Source of the DNA: Microbacteriaceae bacterium
Lineage (GTDB): Bacteria > Actinomycetota > Actinomycetes > Actinomycetales > Microbacteriaceae
Assembly: GCA_017744755.1 (NCBI GenBank)
Contig: JAGIAU010000079.1
Span: forward strand, 1 to 8,781
Length of the DNA: 8,781 bases
Direction of reading: 5' to 3'
Each line of letters starts with the position of its first letter. Within the stretch, counting starts at the first letter, position 1. A program made the position numbers and the translations under genes. Below are positions 6,602 through 8,781 of this stretch, one piece after another. The notes below the pieces were generated by a model that did not search any database, was not told where the DNA came from, and worked only from the letters and a program-made list of their open reading frames with translations.

Positions 6602-6607
6602 TACGCT
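6602..6607 (+). promoter_or_regulatory. -10 box of a leaderless VOC-gene promoter
   Basis: TACGCT fits TANNNT and ends 7 bases before the ATG at 6615, the same geometry as glgX. No Shine-Dalgarno precedes the ATG. The -35 region (about 6579-6584) falls at the centre of the palindrome. Confidence 0.6.
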
Positions 6608-6614
6608 CGTTCCC

Positions 6615-7025
6615 ATGCCGCTCTTCGACCACATCGGGCTCAGCGTCGAGGACGTCGACCGCGCCATCGCCGAGTTCGACCCCGTGATGACCGCGCTCGG
6701 CTGCGAGCGCGAGGAAGCCGCCGGCTCCGGCTCCTGGTGGGACGACGAGAACGTCGGCATCATCCTCTACCCGGCGCGCGACGAGGGCTCCGGTCCGCAC
6801 GTCCACGGCCGGGTCGGCTGGCAGCACCTGGCCTTCCGCGTGGACTCGCGCGCCGAGGTCGACCGTCTGCACGACGTCGCCGTCGCCGCCGGCTGGACCG
6901 CGGTGCGCGCGCCGAAGGAGTACCCGCGATTCACCGACCGCTACTACGCGGCCTTCCTCGAGAGCTCGGACGGCATCCGCATCGAGTTCATGCACAACCC
7001 GCCGCGCCCGGCCGCCGACGCCTGA
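6615..7025 (+). CDS. VOC (glyoxalase/bleomycin-resistance fold) family protein
   Basis: Small 136-residue cytosolic protein of the vicinal oxygen chelate superfamily, which includes glyoxalase I, extradiol dioxygenases, epimerases and antibiotic-binding proteins; the substrate is not known. The two beta-alpha-beta-beta-beta halves are visible: FDHIGLSVEDVDRAIAEF with metal-ligand His at H6, then GWQHLAFRVDSRAEVDRL with H71 and the closing strand DGIRIEFMHNP with E124. These match three of the usual metal ligands, so it is probably a metal-dependent enzyme and not a resistance binding protein. Length is normal for a single-domain member. It starts at ATG 6615 from a leaderless promoter, is divergent from the CNNM operon across a palindromic region, and converges on guaB1. 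Its position interrupts a guaB1-CNNM block known from mycobacteria, so local insertion is possible, but its base composition is like the neighbours'. Confidence 0.88.
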   Translation: MPLFDHIGLSVEDVDRAIAEFDPVMTALGCEREEAAGSGSWWDDENVGIILYPARDEGSGPHVHGRVGWQHLAFRVDSRAEVDRLHDVAVAAGWTAVRAPKEYPRFTDRYYAAFLESSDGIRIEFMHNPPRPAADA

Positions 7026-7028
7026 GGT

Positions 7029-7108
7029 CCCGAGCCCAGGAGATTCGCCGGAATCAGGATGTCCTCCGCCCGAATCCTCCTGGGTTCGGCGACTCCCCTG
7101 GTCTCGGG
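7029..7108. terminator. Repeat-built hairpin region after the VOC gene, possible bidirectional terminator
   Basis: CCCAGGAGATTCG (7035-7047) pairs with CGAATCCTCCTGGG (7071-7084) as a 13-bp stem with one bulged base. CCCGAG (7029-7034) pairs with CTCGGG (7103-7108) outside it, and AGGA-TG-TCCT forms a small stem in the loop. A second related arm, TTCGGCGACTCCCCTGG (7085-7101), can pair imperfectly with the same left arm, so two alternative folds exist. It starts three bases after the VOC stop and ends before the minus-strand gene remnant, a good position for terminating both. No U-tract is present. Dispersed repeat is an alternative. Confidence 0.5.
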
Positions 7109-7112
7109 CGCG

Positions 7113-7248
7113 TCAGTAGGGCTCGTACCGCTTCGTCACCGTCCAGCGCTTCCGACCGAGGAACCATGACCAGAACGCCCCGAGCGGCTCCAGCTCGGTC
7201 CCGTCCTCGCGGGTCGCGCTTGCTTCACCACCCCGGGCCGTGTTCCAC
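7113..7248 (-). pseudogene. Frameshifted remnant of a 44-codon small protein gene
   Basis: Between guaB1 and the VOC gene the minus strand holds a short, strongly codon-biased reading frame ending at TGA 7115-7113. Its last residues are LEPLGAFWSWFLGRKR followed by WTVTKRYEPY, rich in aromatic and basic residues, with nearly every codon ending in G or C. A plausible start is GTG at 7248-7246 with GAGAGG (7262-7257) eight bases upstream. GTG to stop spans 136 bases, one more than a whole number of codons, and the GTG frame stops after seven codons. Removing one base in the GGGG run near 7234-7237 would restore a 44-residue protein beginning MEHGPGG. It lies 39 bases after the guaB1 stop, as a downstream operon gene would. 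I do not recognise it. It could be a decayed gene, a sequencing error in the G-run, or chance. Confidence 0.45.
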
Positions 7249-7287
7249 GTCAGCAGCCTCTCGCCGCGTCCCGCCTGGCGACATCGA

Positions 7288-8727
7288 TCACCACGACACC
7301 GGCAGGGCCTTGCCCTCCTCGTAGCCCGCGGCGGACTGGATGCCGACGACGGCTCGGTCGTGGAAGGCGTCGAGGTCGCGGGCGCCCGCGTAGGTCATGG
7401 AGGAGCGCAGGCCCGAGGTGATCATGTCGAGGAGGTCCTCGACGGAGGGGCGCAGCGGATCGAGGTAGATGGTCGAGGAGGAGATGCCCTCGGCGAAGAG
7501 CTGCTTGCGGGCGAGCTCGTAGGGGTCGAGGCGGCGGAAGCGCTCGTTCACGGCGCGGGCGGAGGCCATGCCCCAGGACTCCTTGTAGGCGCGGCCCTGG
7601 GCGTCGCGGGCGATGGCGCCGGGCGCCTCGATCGTGCCGGCGAACCAGCTCCCGATCATGACCGAATGCGCCCCGGCGGCGAGGGCGAGGGCGACATCGC
7701 GCGGATAGCGCACCCCGCCGTCCGCCCAGACGTGCGCGCCGTGCTCGCGCGCGGCGTCGGCGGCGTCGAGGACCGCGGAGAACTGCGGCCGCCCGACGGC
7801 CGTCATCATGCGCGTCGTGCACATGGCGCCGGGGCCGACGCCGACCTTGACGATCGTCGCGCCGGCGCGGACGAGGTCGGTGACGCCCTCGCGCGTGACG
7901 ACATTCCCCGCGACGATCGGGACGCCGAGGCCGAGCCTCGCGACCGTCTCGACCGCCTTGAGCGCGCCCTCCTGGTGGCCGTGCGCGGTGTCGACGACGA
8001 GGACGTCGGCCCCGGCCTCGACGATCGCGCGGGCCTTCGCGGCGACGTCGCCGTTGATGCCGATCGCGACGGCGACGGCGAGGCGGCCCTGCGCGTCGAC
8101 GGCGGGCGCGTAGATCGTGGAGCGGAGCGCGCCGCGGCGGGAGATGGCGCCGACGAGGTGGCCGTTGTGCACGACGGGGGCGAAGTCGAGGTCCGCGGCC
8201 GCCATCAGGTCGAAGGCGTGCCGGGCGTCGCCGGCCTCGTCGAGGTCGACGCTCGCGAGCGTGGGCTCGAGGAAGTCGCGGAGCGGGGCGTCGGGGAGGG
8301 CGTTCCGCAGCCGATCGGCGGCGACGGCGCCGAGATGCTCGCCGTGCTCGTCGACGACGGCGACGCCGTAGCCGGCCTCGGCGGGGACGAGGGCGAGCGC
8401 GTCGGCAACGGTCTGCTCGGCGGCGAGGGTGAGCGCCGTGTCGAAGGCGACCGGCTGCGCCTTGACCCAGTGCAGCGCCTCGTCGAGCCCCTGCAGCGGC
8501 ATGTCCTGCGGCAGCACGCCGAGCCCGCCCCGGCGGGCGAGCGCAGCCGCGAGGCGGGGGCCGGTGACGGAGTTCATGTTCGCGCTGACGATCGGGATCG
8601 TCGCCGGCGTGCCGTCGCCCGGGACGAGGCTCGCGTCGAGCCGGCTCGCGACCGAGCTCCGCGACGGGGCCAGGAACACGTCGCTGTAGGTCAGGTCGTG
8701 ATCCGGTCGTCCGTCGAGGAATCGCAT
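7288..8727 (-). CDS. guaB1: GuaB1, CBS-containing IMPDH-family protein (probable GMP reductase)
   Basis: Member of the IMP dehydrogenase/GMP reductase family, with 479 residues like M. tuberculosis GuaB1 (Rv1843c), which it follows closely throughout. Mycobacterial GuaB1 has been shown to be a GMP reductase (GMP + NADPH to IMP + NH3) with a regulatory CBS domain, so GMP reductase is the best prediction and not IMP dehydrogenase; cytosolic, purine salvage. The N-terminal barrel part (MRFLDGRPDHDLTYSDVFLAP, then VSANMNSVTG) is interrupted by a CBS pair (about 93-210). The barrel resumes with VVDTAHGHQ, VAGNVVTREG, the catalytic-cysteine loop VGVGPGAMCTTRMMTAVGRP (C303), WADGGVRYPRDVALALAAGA, the flap YKESWGMASARAVNERF, and EGISSSTIYLDP near the end. 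ATG 8727 is supported by the family start and a leaderless -10 box. It converges on the VOC gene. Confidence 0.93.
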   Translation of the reverse strand: MRFLDGRPDHDLTYSDVFLAPSRSSVASRLDASLVPGDGTPATIPIVSANMNSVTGPRLAAALARRGGLGVLPQDMPLQGLDEALHWVKAQPVAFDTALTLAAEQTVADALALVPAEAGYGVAVVDEHGEHLGAVAADRLRNALPDAPLRDFLEPTLASVDLDEAGDARHAFDLMAAADLDFAPVVHNGHLVGAISRRGALRSTIYAPAVDAQGRLAVAVAIGINGDVAAKARAIVEAGADVLVVDTAHGHQEGALKAVETVARLGLGVPIVAGNVVTREGVTDLVRAGATIVKVGVGPGAMCTTRMMTAVGRPQFSAVLDAADAAREHGAHVWADGGVRYPRDVALALAAGAHSVMIGSWFAGTIEAPGAIARDAQGRAYKESWGMASARAVNERFRRLDPYELARKQLFAEGISSSTIYLDPLRPSVEDLLDMITSGLRSSMTYAGARDLDAFHDRAVVGIQSAAGYEEGKALPVSW

Positions 8728-8733
8728 GGTCTC

Positions 8734-8739
8734 AGGGTA
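8734..8739 (-). promoter_or_regulatory. -10 box of a leaderless guaB1 promoter
   Basis: On the minus strand TACCCT fits TANNNT and ends six bases before the guaB1 ATG, placing the first transcribed base at or within a base of the start codon. No proper Shine-Dalgarno can fit between them. The hexamer is the same as that of glgX. The remaining 42 bases to the window edge hold no further feature I can identify. Confidence 0.6.
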
Positions 8740-8781
8740 AGCCCCGGGGCCTGCCGAGGCGCTCCCGCGCCGGGGGACGAC

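Noticed and set aside
7250..7822. Minus-strand frame overlapping the 3' part of guaB1
   Set aside because: Arg/Pro/Gly-rich shadow of guaB1 in another frame.

Overview
The window is very GC-rich and its codons end almost always in G or C. Three of its seven genes appear to be transcribed without a leader, from a TANNNT box 6-7 bases before the start codon. Gene content and protein similarity point to an actinomycete, most likely a Microbacteriaceae-type member of the Micrococcales; this placement is inference. Nearly everything is chromosomal housekeeping. I see no transposase, phage gene, CRISPR array, tRNA or rRNA, and no clear new multi-gene system.

Left part (1-3962): a cysteine desulfurase on the minus strand runs off the left edge. 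It is divergent from glgX (glycogen debranching enzyme, 894-3017). The gap between them holds a 9-bp-arm palindrome, part of a longer imperfect repeat. After glgX, with its own promoter and ribosome binding site, comes a stand-alone ADP/ATP-dependent NAD(P)H-hydrate dehydratase (nnrD-like, 3096-3962).

Middle (3963-6474): nnrD converges on a two-gene operon of CNNM/CorC membrane proteins read on the minus strand. The upstream protein (447 aa) has the full DUF21 + CBS pair + CorC_HlyC layout. The downstream protein (344 aa) lacks the last domain, and its start codon overlaps the upstream stop by one base. A long nested hairpin built from repeated CGCTCAGGGTG units separates the convergent genes and probably terminates both.

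Right part (6475-8781): a small VOC (glyoxalase-fold) gene at 6615-7025 is divergent from the CNNM operon. The short gap between them carries an 18-bp perfect palindrome inside a larger 10-bp-arm inverted repeat, where both -35 regions would lie. After VOC come a repeat/hairpin region, the remains of a 44-codon minus-strand gene broken by one frame change, and guaB1 (7288-8727, minus), the actinobacterial CBS-containing IMPDH relative shown in mycobacteria to be a GMP reductase. guaB1 next to a long and a short CNNM protein is also the order in Mycobacterium tuberculosis (Rv1843c-Rv1842c-Rv1841c). Here the VOC gene and its flanking repeats lie inside that block.

Functions touched: sulfur mobilisation for Fe-S/thio cofactors, glycogen breakdown, repair of damaged NAD(P)H, divalent metal (Mg/Co) transport, and purine salvage.
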